From contig JBPYFK010000085.1 of assembly GCA_051984675.1 (NCBI GenBank), positions 43,267 to 107,266 of the forward strand: a DNA stretch of 64,000 bases, in the 5' to 3' direction. Of this stretch, positions 43,164 to 51,085 are shown piece after piece. Within the stretch, counting starts at the first letter, position 1. Every line of letters starts with the position of its first letter. The notes below the pieces were generated by a model. The model did no database searches and had not been told where the DNA came from. It saw only the letters and a program-made list of their open reading frames with translations. This DNA comes from JBPYFK01 sp051984675 (GTDB taxonomy: Bacteria; Actinomycetota; Actinomycetes; Mycobacteriales; Pseudonocardiaceae). The translations under genes were made by a program, and so were the position numbers.

Positions 43164-43901
43164 TCACTCGCTGGACTGCGAGTGGGAGTTCGTGGTCGAA
43201 GCCGGGCCCGAGGTCGATGTCGCGGTCGAGGTCGTCGACGACTCCTTCTTGGAGTTGCTGGTGCTCTTGGCGGGCGCGGTGCGGCTGGCGGCCTTCCGCG
43301 TCGTGCTGCGGGTCGTGGACGCCGTCTTGGTGCCGGCGCTCTTCACCGCCTCCGCGGAGTCCTCGCCGGCCTCCTCGATCGTTTCGGCGGCCTGCTCGGC
43401 GACGGTCTCGGTGGCGCGGGCTGCCCGCTCACCGAACGAACGTGTGGTGCGAGTCACCCGGCCGAGCACGTCATCGGCCAGTTCGCGGGCGTCGTCGACG
43501 GCGCTGCCGACCCGCTCCTGCGCGGCCTCGACCTGGTTGATCGCCTGCTGGACGCGGGGCTGGGAACGCAGCCGACCCAGGGTGTCCTCACCACGGTCGG
43601 CGAGGTGGTCGTAGAAGTCGGTGGCCTGCTTGGTGTAGTTGTCGACGAGTTTGCGCAGCTCAGCGGGGTCCAGCTTGCCCCGCAGGCCCTGCAGGTCGGT
43701 GGGCAGTTCGCCCAGGCTGGACTTGGCCGCGTCGGCACGCTCGTTGATCTGAATGCGCACCTTGTTCACCGCGTCGGTGACGGTCTGGGTCGCGATGTCG
43801 GTCGCCCCCAGCGCGACGAGAAACGGGGTGCGGGCCTGTTCCCACGCGTTACCGAGCGCCGCTGTGGCCTGTTCACGAGCTTTGCTCACATCCGTGGGCA
43901 T
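43164..43901 (-). CDS. Heparin-binding haemagglutinin (HbhA)-like protein
   Basis: A 245-residue protein with an N-terminal short hydrophobic segment (about 20-40, PFLVALGATDIATQ), a long coiled-coil helix (about 45-180) and a Ser/Thr/Lys/Arg-rich tail (about 185-245). It follows the layout of mycobacterial HbhA (Rv0475), a surface-associated adhesin, though the tail is Ser/Thr-rich instead of carrying the repeated Lys-Ala-Ala motifs that bind heparan sulfate. ATG 43901 has AGGAG 10 bases upstream. It lies directly after the XRE regulator in the same direction, 5 bp from its stop, so it may be regulated with it. Confidence 0.78.
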   Translation of the reverse strand: MPTDVSKAREQATAALGNAWEQARTPFLVALGATDIATQTVTDAVNKVRIQINERADAAKSSLGELPTDLQGLRGKLDPAELRKLVDNYTKQATDFYDHLADRGEDTLGRLRSQPRVQQAINQVEAAQERVGSAVDDARELADDVLGRVTRTTRSFGERAARATETVAEQAAETIEEAGEDSAEAVKSAGTKTASTTRSTTRKAASRTAPAKSTSNSKKESSTTSTATSTSGPASTTNSHSQSSE

Positions 43902-43906
43902 AGTTC

Positions 43907-44392
43907 TCACTCTCCTGGCTGCGTGTTGGGTTTGGTCTGAGCCGGTGTGGGCCGGGCCTGGCCCGACTCCTCCTGCGGGTCCGCGCCGGCGGGAGCGGAC
44001 CCGGGCACGTCAGCGTCGACGTCGTCGTCTTGTTCCCGCCGGAAGGCGGCGTAGATGTCCAGCAGCACCTGCTTCTGGCGTTCACTGAGGTCGCCGTCGG
44101 CGAGGATGGCGTCCACCACGGGTCCGCCCTCCCGACGGTCCAGGATCCCCGCCTGGACATACAACGCCTCAGCGGAGATCCGCAGCGCCTTGGCGATCTG
44201 CTGGAGGATCTCGGCGCTGGGTTTGCGCAAGCCCCGTTCGACCTGGCTCAGGTAAGGGTTGGACACACCAGCCCGCTTCGCCAGTTGTCGCAGCGAGATC
44301 TGCGCGGTGCTTCGTTGGGCTCGGATGTAGCCGCCGAGGTCACTGACCGCCTGATTGACGGCCCTGTTGACGGTCTTGTCCATCCGCTCCAC
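43907..44392 (-). CDS. XRE-family transcriptional regulator
   Basis: A 161-residue helix-turn-helix protein. The N-terminal 25 residues lead into the XRE domain (about 30-85): AQISLRQLAKRAGVSNPYLSQVERGLRKPSAEILQQIAKALRISAEALY. A C-terminal part with ILADGDLSERQKQVLLDIYAAFRRE follows, then a disordered Pro-rich tail. GTG 44392 has GAGGAGG eight bases upstream, which favours it over ATG 44383. M. tuberculosis Rv0474 is the counterpart upstream of hbhA. It probably regulates the HbhA-like gene or itself through the inverted repeat at 44444-44460. Confidence 0.85.
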   Translation of the reverse strand: MERMDKTVNRAVNQAVSDLGGYIRAQRSTAQISLRQLAKRAGVSNPYLSQVERGLRKPSAEILQQIAKALRISAEALYVQAGILDRREGGPVVDAILADGDLSERQKQVLLDIYAAFRREQDDDVDADVPGSAPAGADPQEESGQARPTPAQTKPNTQPGE

Positions 44393-44443
44393 GCGGACCA
44401 CCTCCTCGGCGCTTCCCACGGTAGCGCCCAAGTGCTAGCTACA

Positions 44444-44460
44444 GCAAGCGGTCTGCTTGC
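44444..44460. promoter_or_regulatory. 17-bp inverted repeat upstream of XRE regulator gene
   Basis: gcaagc (44444-44449) and gcttgc (44455-44460) form a perfect palindrome with a 5-base spacer, 52 bp upstream of the regulator start in the 178-bp gap before the divergent-free upstream gene. A candidate operator, perhaps of the XRE protein itself. Confidence 0.5.
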
Positions 44461-44570
44461 AACATTGGTGCGTAATGTGGATCACCCACCCCATTCCGGG
44501 CACGGATCAGGCTGGTGCATCACAGCAGGGCGCATCAGAGCAACCGCCACGTCGTGAGGCAAGGGCTCGC

Positions 44571-45827
44571 TCAGAGCAGGAATTGGGACACCGTGTGGAT
44601 GGCCAGGCCCGCGAGCGCGCCCACGACGGTGCCGTTGATCCGAATGAACTGGAGGTCCCGACCCACCTGCAACTCGATCTTGCGGGAGGTCTCCGTGGCG
44701 TCCCAGCGCTCCACGGTGTCCGTGATCAGTGTGGTGATCTCACGACGGTAGTTGGACACCACGTGCACCGCGACACCCTCCAGCCAACCATCCACTTTGG
44801 ACTGCAGGGAGGTCTCTTCAAGCAGCCTGCGCCCCAGTGAACGCAGCCCGTCCCGCACCCGAAGGCGCAACTCGCTGGAGGGGTCTTCGGCCGCGTCCAG
44901 CAGCATCTTCTTCGCCGTGTTCCAGATCGACCCGAACAGGTTCCGCACCTCGGGATGCTCCAGCACCTGCTGCTTGATCTGCTCGGCGCGCGCCATGGTC
45001 TTGGGGTCGTGCTGCAGGTCGTCGGCGAACTCCGCCAGGAAGCGGTCGACCGCCTTGCGCATCGGATGGTCAGGATCGGTGCGCACCGCCCAAGCGAAGG
45101 ACAGCACCTCGACGTAGATCTTGTCCGCGACGATCGCGTCGAAGAACTTCGGAGACCACGATGGCGCGCGCTGGGACACCACGCGCAGCACGGTCTCGTG
45201 GTTGTCGCGCACCCAGTCATAGGCCCGGTCGCAGACCAGGTCGACGAGCTTGTGGTGCGAACCGTCCGCGAAGACCTGGCCGAGGATGCGCCCGAGCGGC
45301 GGCCCCCACTGCTGGTCCAGCACCTTGCGCACCACCGCGTTTTCCACCACCGCCTGCACGTCCTCGTCGCGCAGGACGGTCACCGCCGCCCGGACGACGG
45401 TCCCGAGTTCGGCGGTGACCCGATCCGCGTGTTCGGCGTCGTCGAGCCAGGTGCCCACCCGCTGCGCGACCCCTGCCCTGCGGAGCTTGTCCTGCACGAC
45501 CTGCGCGGAGAGGAAGTTCGTGCCGACGAAGTCACCCAGGTTCTCGCCCAAGGCGTCCTTGCGGGTCGGAATGATCGCCGTGTGCGGGATCGGCAGGCCC
45601 AGCGGTCGACGGAACAGCGCGGTGACCGCGAACCAGTCGGCGAGCGCACCGACCATGCCGGCTTCGGCGGCGGCCTGCACGTAACCCGCCCAGCTGCCCG
45701 CGCCAGCGTTCACCAGCCAGCTGGCTGCCACGTAGATCGCCGCGGCCACCAGCAGCAGTCCAGTAGCCACCGTCTTCATCCGCCGCAGCCGGCTACGCTT
45801 GGCGATGTCGGGTGCGACCGATGCCAT
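44571..45827 (-). CDS. DUF445 family membrane protein
   Basis: A 418-residue DUF445 protein. The N-terminal membrane helix (about 17-35, TVATGLLLVAAAIYVAASWL) is followed by the family block YVQAAAEAGMVGALADWFAVTALFRRPLGLPIPHTAIIPTRKDALGENLGDFV. A long helical cytoplasmic or extracellular region follows, and a C-terminal membrane helix with VVGALAGLAIHTVSQFLL ends the protein. ATG 45827 is used; GTG 45839 is possible. The function of DUF445 is not known, and the protein is widespread in actinobacteria. Confidence 0.9.
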   Translation of the reverse strand: MASVAPDIAKRSRLRRMKTVATGLLLVAAAIYVAASWLVNAGAGSWAGYVQAAAEAGMVGALADWFAVTALFRRPLGLPIPHTAIIPTRKDALGENLGDFVGTNFLSAQVVQDKLRRAGVAQRVGTWLDDAEHADRVTAELGTVVRAAVTVLRDEDVQAVVENAVVRKVLDQQWGPPLGRILGQVFADGSHHKLVDLVCDRAYDWVRDNHETVLRVVSQRAPSWSPKFFDAIVADKIYVEVLSFAWAVRTDPDHPMRKAVDRFLAEFADDLQHDPKTMARAEQIKQQVLEHPEVRNLFGSIWNTAKKMLLDAAEDPSSELRLRVRDGLRSLGRRLLEETSLQSKVDGWLEGVAVHVVSNYRREITTLITDTVERWDATETSRKIELQVGRDLQFIRINGTVVGALAGLAIHTVSQFLL

Positions 45828-46034
45828 CGACTGATGCACAGGTCGATTGTGGCAGCGCCGCCCGTTTCCTTCCCGGCTTCGTGACGAGCGCCCCCATGAC
45901 GGACACGACCCCGACCCCGACCCCATGCCGGACCCGGTGGGCGCACCTGCCGCCGTGACCAGCACAGCGACCGTTCCGGCGAGGGCACGCCGCTGGCTGC
46001 TGTCGGCAGGCGGAGTGGACTACCCTGCGAGCTT

Positions 46035-47204
46035 GTGCGAACTCCCGCCCTGACGAACCGGCTACGCCCGTTCACCTCGACGATCTTCGCGGAAATCACC
46101 GAACTCGCCCGCAGGACCAGCGCGATCAACCTGGGGCAAGGGTTTCCCGACAGCGACGGCCCCGAGGGCATGCTGCGGGCCGCACAGCGCGCGATCGCCG
46201 ACGGGGTCAACCAGTACTCGCCGGGCGCGGGTGAGCCCGACCTGCGCCAGGCCATCTCCGAGCACCGCCGTCAGCGCTACGGCACCGAGTACGACCCGGA
46301 CGCCGAGGTGCTCGTGACCGTCGGCGCCACCGAGGCGATCGCATCGTCGATGCTCGCCCTGGTGGAGCCGGGGGACGAGGTCGTCGTGATCGAGCCCTAC
46401 TACGACTCGTACCCGGCGGCGATCGCCATGGCCGACGGTGTCCGCCGGACCGTCTCGTTGCGGCTGGGGTCCGACGGCCGGTTCGCCCTGGACGCGGAGG
46501 CGTTGCGCGCGGCAGTCGGTCCGCGCACCCGGGCGTTGATACTCAACTCCCCGCACAACCCGACTGGGATGGTGTTCACCAGCGAGGAGCTGGCGGCGAT
46601 CGCCCAGGTCTGCCGGGACCACGACCTTCTCGCCATCACGGACGAGGTGTACGAGCACCTCCTCTACGACGGGCGGGCACACACGCCGCTGGCGAGCCTG
46701 CCCGGCATGGCCGAGCGAACGCTGTCGATCTCCAGTGCGGGCAAGAGCTTCAGCGCGACCGGCTGGAAGATCGGTTGGGTGTGCGGGCCGCGCGAGCTGG
46801 TCGCCGCTGTCCGTTCCGCCAAGCAGTTCCTCACGTTCGTCGGCGGCGCCCCGTTCCAGCCCGCCGTGGCCCATGCCCTGCGCCACGAGCGGGACTGGGC
46901 GCAGCGGCTCCGCGACGACCTCCAACGCAAGCGGGACCTGCTGTCCCAGGGACTCGCCGAGGCAGGGTTCCGGGTGCTCGCCAGCGAGGGCACGTACTTC
47001 GTGTGCACCGACGTGCGTCCCCTCGGGTTCGACGACGGCGCTGAACTCTGTCGGGCGCTGCCGGAACGGATCGGCGTCGCCGCGATCCCGGTGCAGGTGT
47101 TCTGCGACACCCCGGAGACCGCGAAGCATCTGGTTCGCTTCGCGTTCTGCAAGCGTGACGACGTGCTGGACGAGGCGTTGCGTCGACTGCACAAGCTGCG
47201 GTGA
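46035..47204 (+). CDS. PLP-dependent aminotransferase (DapC-like, class I/II)
   Basis: A 389-residue fold-type I aminotransferase. Conserved elements: NLGQGFPDSDGPEGML, VGATEAIASSMLALV, IEPYYDSYPAAIAMA, LNSPHNPTGMVF, ITDEVYEHLLYDG, and the PLP lysine in SISSAGKSFSATGWKIGWVCGP near residue 236. Its relatives in actinobacteria include the N-succinyldiaminopimelate aminotransferase DapC and the kynurenine aminotransferase-like proteins, and sequence alone does not decide between these. The GTG at 46035 gives a full N-terminus. It converges with the CHAT gene, 30 bp apart. Confidence 0.9.
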   Translation: MRTPALTNRLRPFTSTIFAEITELARRTSAINLGQGFPDSDGPEGMLRAAQRAIADGVNQYSPGAGEPDLRQAISEHRRQRYGTEYDPDAEVLVTVGATEAIASSMLALVEPGDEVVVIEPYYDSYPAAIAMADGVRRTVSLRLGSDGRFALDAEALRAAVGPRTRALILNSPHNPTGMVFTSEELAAIAQVCRDHDLLAITDEVYEHLLYDGRAHTPLASLPGMAERTLSISSAGKSFSATGWKIGWVCGPRELVAAVRSAKQFLTFVGGAPFQPAVAHALRHERDWAQRLRDDLQRKRDLLSQGLAEAGFRVLASEGTYFVCTDVRPLGFDDGAELCRALPERIGVAAIPVQVFCDTPETAKHLVRFAFCKRDDVLDEALRRLHKLR

Positions 47205-47234
47205 CAGCGTCACATCCCGGCCACGTCAGGGAAT

Positions 47235-49862
47235 TCATGCCGGACCTCCGTAGCCTAGGCAGATGAATCCGCTTTCGCCGTGCTCGGCTTGGGCCTTCGC
47301 CAGCGCGGTGGCAGGTGGAACGCCGTGGCGCAGCTGCCTGTGCAGCGAGAGCATCACGCGGGCGGTTCGCTCGTCCGGGACCGGTATGACGCTCGCGATG
47401 AGTGTGACCGTGCCGCGTCCCAGCAGGGTCGCGGCCAACCCCATGAGCTCATCGCCCCGGCTGACCACCGATCGCCCCACCTCACACGCCGACAGCACCA
47501 CGGTTCTGGGCCCCCGCTGCAGGTGGTCGAGGTCGTACCCGTAGAGCGGACCATCATCCATGTCCAAACAGGACAGCAAGGGTTGATCCCGTCGGAACGT
47601 TCCGTGCGCCGCGATGTGTACCAGTGCAGACCCGTCCACACTGGTCAAGATCTTGTTCGTCCTCGCGTCGGGCCCGACGAGCAACTCACCACCGGCGGCT
47701 TGGTGCAACGCCCGCACTTCCCGTTCCGCGTGTTCGAGATCAGGCCCGCACACCCACACCGCCCGACCGTCGTCAGCAGCCAATCGAGCATCCCACGCGG
47801 CCTGCGACCAGCATCGCAACGACGGGGTGACCGTGACACTCCGCCCCGCGCAGCTCGGCAGAGCGGCCCAGCAGAGACTGTGCAGCGACCCGGTGGGGAC
47901 CACCACCAGGGGGCGACCTTCGGCGAGATCTGGAAGCACCGGCCCGAGCACGCGATCCTCAACCACCTGAGCACAACGCGCGGCCTGTTCGGCGAACCTG
48001 GCCGACACCGCCGAACCCGCCCGGACCGCGAGGCGATCCAGCAGGTAGCCGAGTTTCCGCCCCTCCCGGGAAATCTGCGCGATCTCACCACGTGCGGCTG
48101 TTCGAACCTGACCATCAGCGATCCAGATCACATAAAGGATTCCACTGTGGACGAATAGGCTGACCAGGACTGACTCGCCGAGTTCGGTGCGGACGGCGTC
48201 GAGATCCACGTCAGACCACGTCACTGGCAGGTCCGCGTCCTCGCCACCGGCCAGCATCGCCCAGTGCCGGACCTGCTCTTCCAATGCCGCGATCTCGTCC
48301 AGAGCGGCTCTGGGTTGCCCGGGGTGGCTGCGATGCAACGCGCACACCGCTGAGCGCAACCGCACCAACGCCGAACCGAGTTCGGTGTCGGCTGGAGGAC
48401 GCACAGCCGGATGGGACAGCGCGCTCGCTCGGGAACTCTCGACCCACCGCAACAGCAGCGCCGGATCACCCTCCTCCAGCGCTGCCCCGATCGCGGTGCC
48501 CGTCAGCTCGTCCGCCAGCCCGGATGCACGTATCCGCAGCTCGATCGCGCCCGTCGCCGCCACGTGCGAACCGACATCACGCAGGCCAGCACGGCAGGAC
48601 TCGAAGACCTGTGCACGGTCACCGTCGATGCTGGCCAGCAGCGCCTCGGCCAGCCACCCAGCCGCTCGTTGCTGCGCGGTCGCCGGTGGTTCCTCCCGGT
48701 GGGCGGCGGCCAGCCCCAGCAACCTACGCGCCACAGTGATCATGCCGGCGTCGCTCGCGGCTCGTCCCGCCGTCAGCCAGAGCTCGGCCGCGACGGCGGT
48801 CCAGCCGTGTTCCGCACACGCCATGCCGGCTCGCCGTGTGGTCGCGAGAACCCGGCGGGAGTGCTCGCCGGCGGCCAACCTCGCCTGCAGGATGACCGCA
48901 GTGGCCAGCGACGCCCAGGCGGGCCGGCGCTGCGACTGGAACAGCCGGCGCGACTCGTGGGCCTGCTCGATGGCGGCCTCGTGATCGCCGTCCCGAAGCG
49001 CGCTTCCGGCGAGCGCGAGCCGGGTCTCGGCCAGCCGGACCCACCGTCCCAGTGCCTCGAGCCGGGCGGCGGCCCGTCGCATGTTTTCCCGCGCGGCCGA
49101 GGTCATGCCGGCCGCCGCGAGTGCCTCCGCTCGATCAACCAGGACTTCCGGGTTGGAGTCGGTGTCCAGCCCGGTACGTAGTGCCTCCTCGAAGAGCCTG
49201 AGGGCTTCCGGGAGATCGCCTGCCCGGAAAGCCACACACCCCCGGTTGTGCTGGCATGCTGCGGCACGAGCCGGCCACCCGGCGGAGGTGAACAGCTTCT
49301 CGGCTTCCGCGAGGTCAGCGTTGGCCTGGTCCAACCGGTTCACGTAGAGGCAGGCCACACCGCGTCCCAGCAACGCGTTGGCCACCCATCTCTGGTCCCC
49401 CTCACCACGCAGCCACGGCAACACCTCGGTCAGCGCCGTGATGGCTTCGCCCGGTCGATCCTCGCGGCAGCGCATCAGCGCTCGCAGGTACGCGGCCCGA
49501 GTCAGGTCCGCTCCCCGCAAGAGCGGTTCCGCGGCGTCCAGATGCTCCCCGCAGGCGTCGCTGTCACCGCTGTCCAGCTCGATCCACGCCAGCGTCAGCC
49601 GCAGCTGCGCGGCCCGACGGTGCAGGGCGGACCGGGAGGCGGTCACCAACCCGAGCCGCCCGTGCCGCCGCGCGGCGGCGAGTTGCCCTCGCTCGACCTC
49701 CGCCAGACACGCGATGTGGCGAGCGAGCACGCGCAACTCGGCGGTGCTTCCTTCGGACAGCCACTGCTGCGCGTACAGCAGGGCTTCGCCGGGGTCGGCT
49801 CCCGCGCGCTCCCGCCACCGCAGGGCGGTTTCGACCTCGTCTACTACGACTCCGGTACTCAA
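47235..49862 (-). CDS. TPR-CHAT domain protein (caspase-like peptidase)
   Basis: An 875-residue protein. Residues 1-480 are helical repeats of TPR type, with many ALA-rich pairs. Residues 560-875 form a CHAT domain, the caspase-like protease fold. The catalytic His is in SALVHIAAHGTF near residue 750 and the catalytic Cys in TVVLSACEVG near residue 790, both present, so it should be an active cysteine protease or be activated by TPR-mediated binding. A TTG at 49862 overlaps the stop of the upstream gene as TTGA; a TTG at 49895 is an alternative start. It is the last gene of a probable four-gene operon. The substrate and trigger are unknown. Confidence 0.85.
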   Translation of the reverse strand: MSTGVVVDEVETALRWRERAGADPGEALLYAQQWLSEGSTAELRVLARHIACLAEVERGQLAAARRHGRLGLVTASRSALHRRAAQLRLTLAWIELDSGDSDACGEHLDAAEPLLRGADLTRAAYLRALMRCREDRPGEAITALTEVLPWLRGEGDQRWVANALLGRGVACLYVNRLDQANADLAEAEKLFTSAGWPARAAACQHNRGCVAFRAGDLPEALRLFEEALRTGLDTDSNPEVLVDRAEALAAAGMTSAARENMRRAAARLEALGRWVRLAETRLALAGSALRDGDHEAAIEQAHESRRLFQSQRRPAWASLATAVILQARLAAGEHSRRVLATTRRAGMACAEHGWTAVAAELWLTAGRAASDAGMITVARRLLGLAAAHREEPPATAQQRAAGWLAEALLASIDGDRAQVFESCRAGLRDVGSHVAATGAIELRIRASGLADELTGTAIGAALEEGDPALLLRWVESSRASALSHPAVRPPADTELGSALVRLRSAVCALHRSHPGQPRAALDEIAALEEQVRHWAMLAGGEDADLPVTWSDVDLDAVRTELGESVLVSLFVHSGILYVIWIADGQVRTAARGEIAQISREGRKLGYLLDRLAVRAGSAVSARFAEQAARCAQVVEDRVLGPVLPDLAEGRPLVVVPTGSLHSLCWAALPSCAGRSVTVTPSLRCWSQAAWDARLAADDGRAVWVCGPDLEHAEREVRALHQAAGGELLVGPDARTNKILTSVDGSALVHIAAHGTFRRDQPLLSCLDMDDGPLYGYDLDHLQRGPRTVVLSACEVGRSVVSRGDELMGLAATLLGRGTVTLIASVIPVPDERTARVMLSLHRQLRHGVPPATALAKAQAEHGESGFICLGYGGPA

Positions 49863-50362
49863 CAGACCATCCAATCCGACACGGTTGGCGGGCAACCTCG
49901 CGGGCGGTAGACAACGCTTAACGGTCCACTGGGGACGTCGTCGAGCCGGAACGCGCCGTGCTCGTCCAACTCTCCGGCCAATCGGCCCTTCGGGTGTCTG
50001 AGCTCGACCGACCCGGCGAAGAAGTCTCGGACGTCACCGGCGGGAAACGTGTCGATCACCATGCCGGTCGCGCACAGCAGTCTGGGGGCCGTGGCGACGA
50101 AGTCCACGCCGAGCAGCCCGCCCGGAACAGCGAACGTCAGCGTCCGCACCAGAAGCCCACCGCTCCGGCTGCGTGCCGGCGTGAAGTCCGGGGACTCCGC
50201 GGAGTCACTGATCAGCTCAAGCCGTCCGGCGTCAAGCTCGCGGAACTCGCGCGCTACCCGCAGCGCCGCATACGCGGCAGCGGTCACGTGCTCCGGCACC
50301 GGATCCTGGGCCTGGAAAAGGTCTCTGAGGTCGAGGAACTCGTTCGGCGTGTACGACGTCAT
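49859..50362 (-). CDS. Small DPVP-motif protein between ECF sigma factor and CHAT gene
   Basis: A 167-residue protein without membrane segments. The N-terminal 60 residues hold the block QAQDPVPEHVTAAAYAALRVAREFRELDAGRLELISDS, a helical pattern I recall from small proteins encoded between ECF sigma and CHAT genes in other actinobacteria. The rest is beta-rich and ends in a carboxypeptidase regulatory-like strand pattern (GSVELRHPKGRLAGELDEHGAFRLDDVPSGPLSVVY). Position suggests an anti-sigma or adaptor protein, but this is inference. It overlaps both neighbours by 4 bp. Confidence 0.75.
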   Translation of the reverse strand: MTSYTPNEFLDLRDLFQAQDPVPEHVTAAAYAALRVAREFRELDAGRLELISDSAESPDFTPARSRSGGLLVRTLTFAVPGGLLGVDFVATAPRLLCATGMVIDTFPAGDVRDFFAGSVELRHPKGRLAGELDEHGAFRLDDVPSGPLSVVYRPRGCPPTVSDWMVC

Positions 50363-50982
50363 CCGGCAGCCTCCTCGGGCACGTCTCCTGTGGTCATGCG
50401 TTTACGCAGGTCAGCTAGGCAACGATGCTTCTTCGGTCCGATCGTGCCGACGGCGATTCCCATGGCCTTGCTGACTTGCTGGTAACTGGCTTCCGGCGCG
50501 ACGACGAGCACTCGCAGGAGTTGCTGGCAGCGTTGCGACAACCCACTGAACGCCTGCCACAGTCGGGTGGCCGTCGACGTGCGCAGCACCCGGTCTTCCG
50601 GTCCATCCAGGTCGGGTCGTTCCAGCAGTACCGTCCGCAGGCCCGAAGGTGACTCGCGGTTTCCCAAGCGCAGTAGCCGCAACGATTCGTTGCGCGCGAC
50701 CGTGGTCAACCACCCTGGCAACGCCGCCGGCTCCCGCAGCCGGTCCAGGTTTTCCGCCAGCAACAACCAGGTCGATTGGACGACGTCGTCCGCGTCCGCG
50801 TCGCCAAGACCGTGCGAGCGGGCGACCGCCCACACAATGCGACCGTGACGGTCCACCAGTGCACGCCACGCCCACTCGTCGCCGCCCGCCGCCCGATGCA
50901 CCAACACCGCCGTGTTGACGTCCCGATCGGCGATCTCCCCAGCAGCGCCGTCCCCAGCGTCGTTGTCGACAAAGTCGTGCAC
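50359..50982 (-). CDS. ECF-type RNA polymerase sigma factor
   Basis: A 207-residue sigma-70 family protein. Region 2 (about 25-95) has DRHGRIVWAVARSHGLGDADADDVVQSTWLLLAENLDRLREPAALPGWLTTVARNE. Region 4 (about 135-195) has LSQRCQQLLRVLVVAPEASYQQVSKAMGIAVGTIGPKKHRCLADLRKRM. No extra C-terminal domain is present. Start GTG 50982 has GGGGAGG eight bases upstream; GTG 50991 lies too close to it. The ATGA overlap with the next gene supports cotranscription with the DPVP protein and CHAT peptidase, so it is probably the transcription factor of this module. Confidence 0.87.
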   Translation of the reverse strand: MHDFVDNDAGDGAAGEIADRDVNTAVLVHRAAGGDEWAWRALVDRHGRIVWAVARSHGLGDADADDVVQSTWLLLAENLDRLREPAALPGWLTTVARNESLRLLRLGNRESPSGLRTVLLERPDLDGPEDRVLRTSTATRLWQAFSGLSQRCQQLLRVLVVAPEASYQQVSKAMGIAVGTIGPKKHRCLADLRKRMTTGDVPEEAAG

Positions 50983-51085
50983 TTCCCGCACCTCCCCTTA
51001 CCGTCGCGCCGGTCCCGGCGACGGCTCGATCGATCCGTGAATAAGAGAAGGCAGGGGTGCCGAAAGATTCAGTTCACACCGATGA

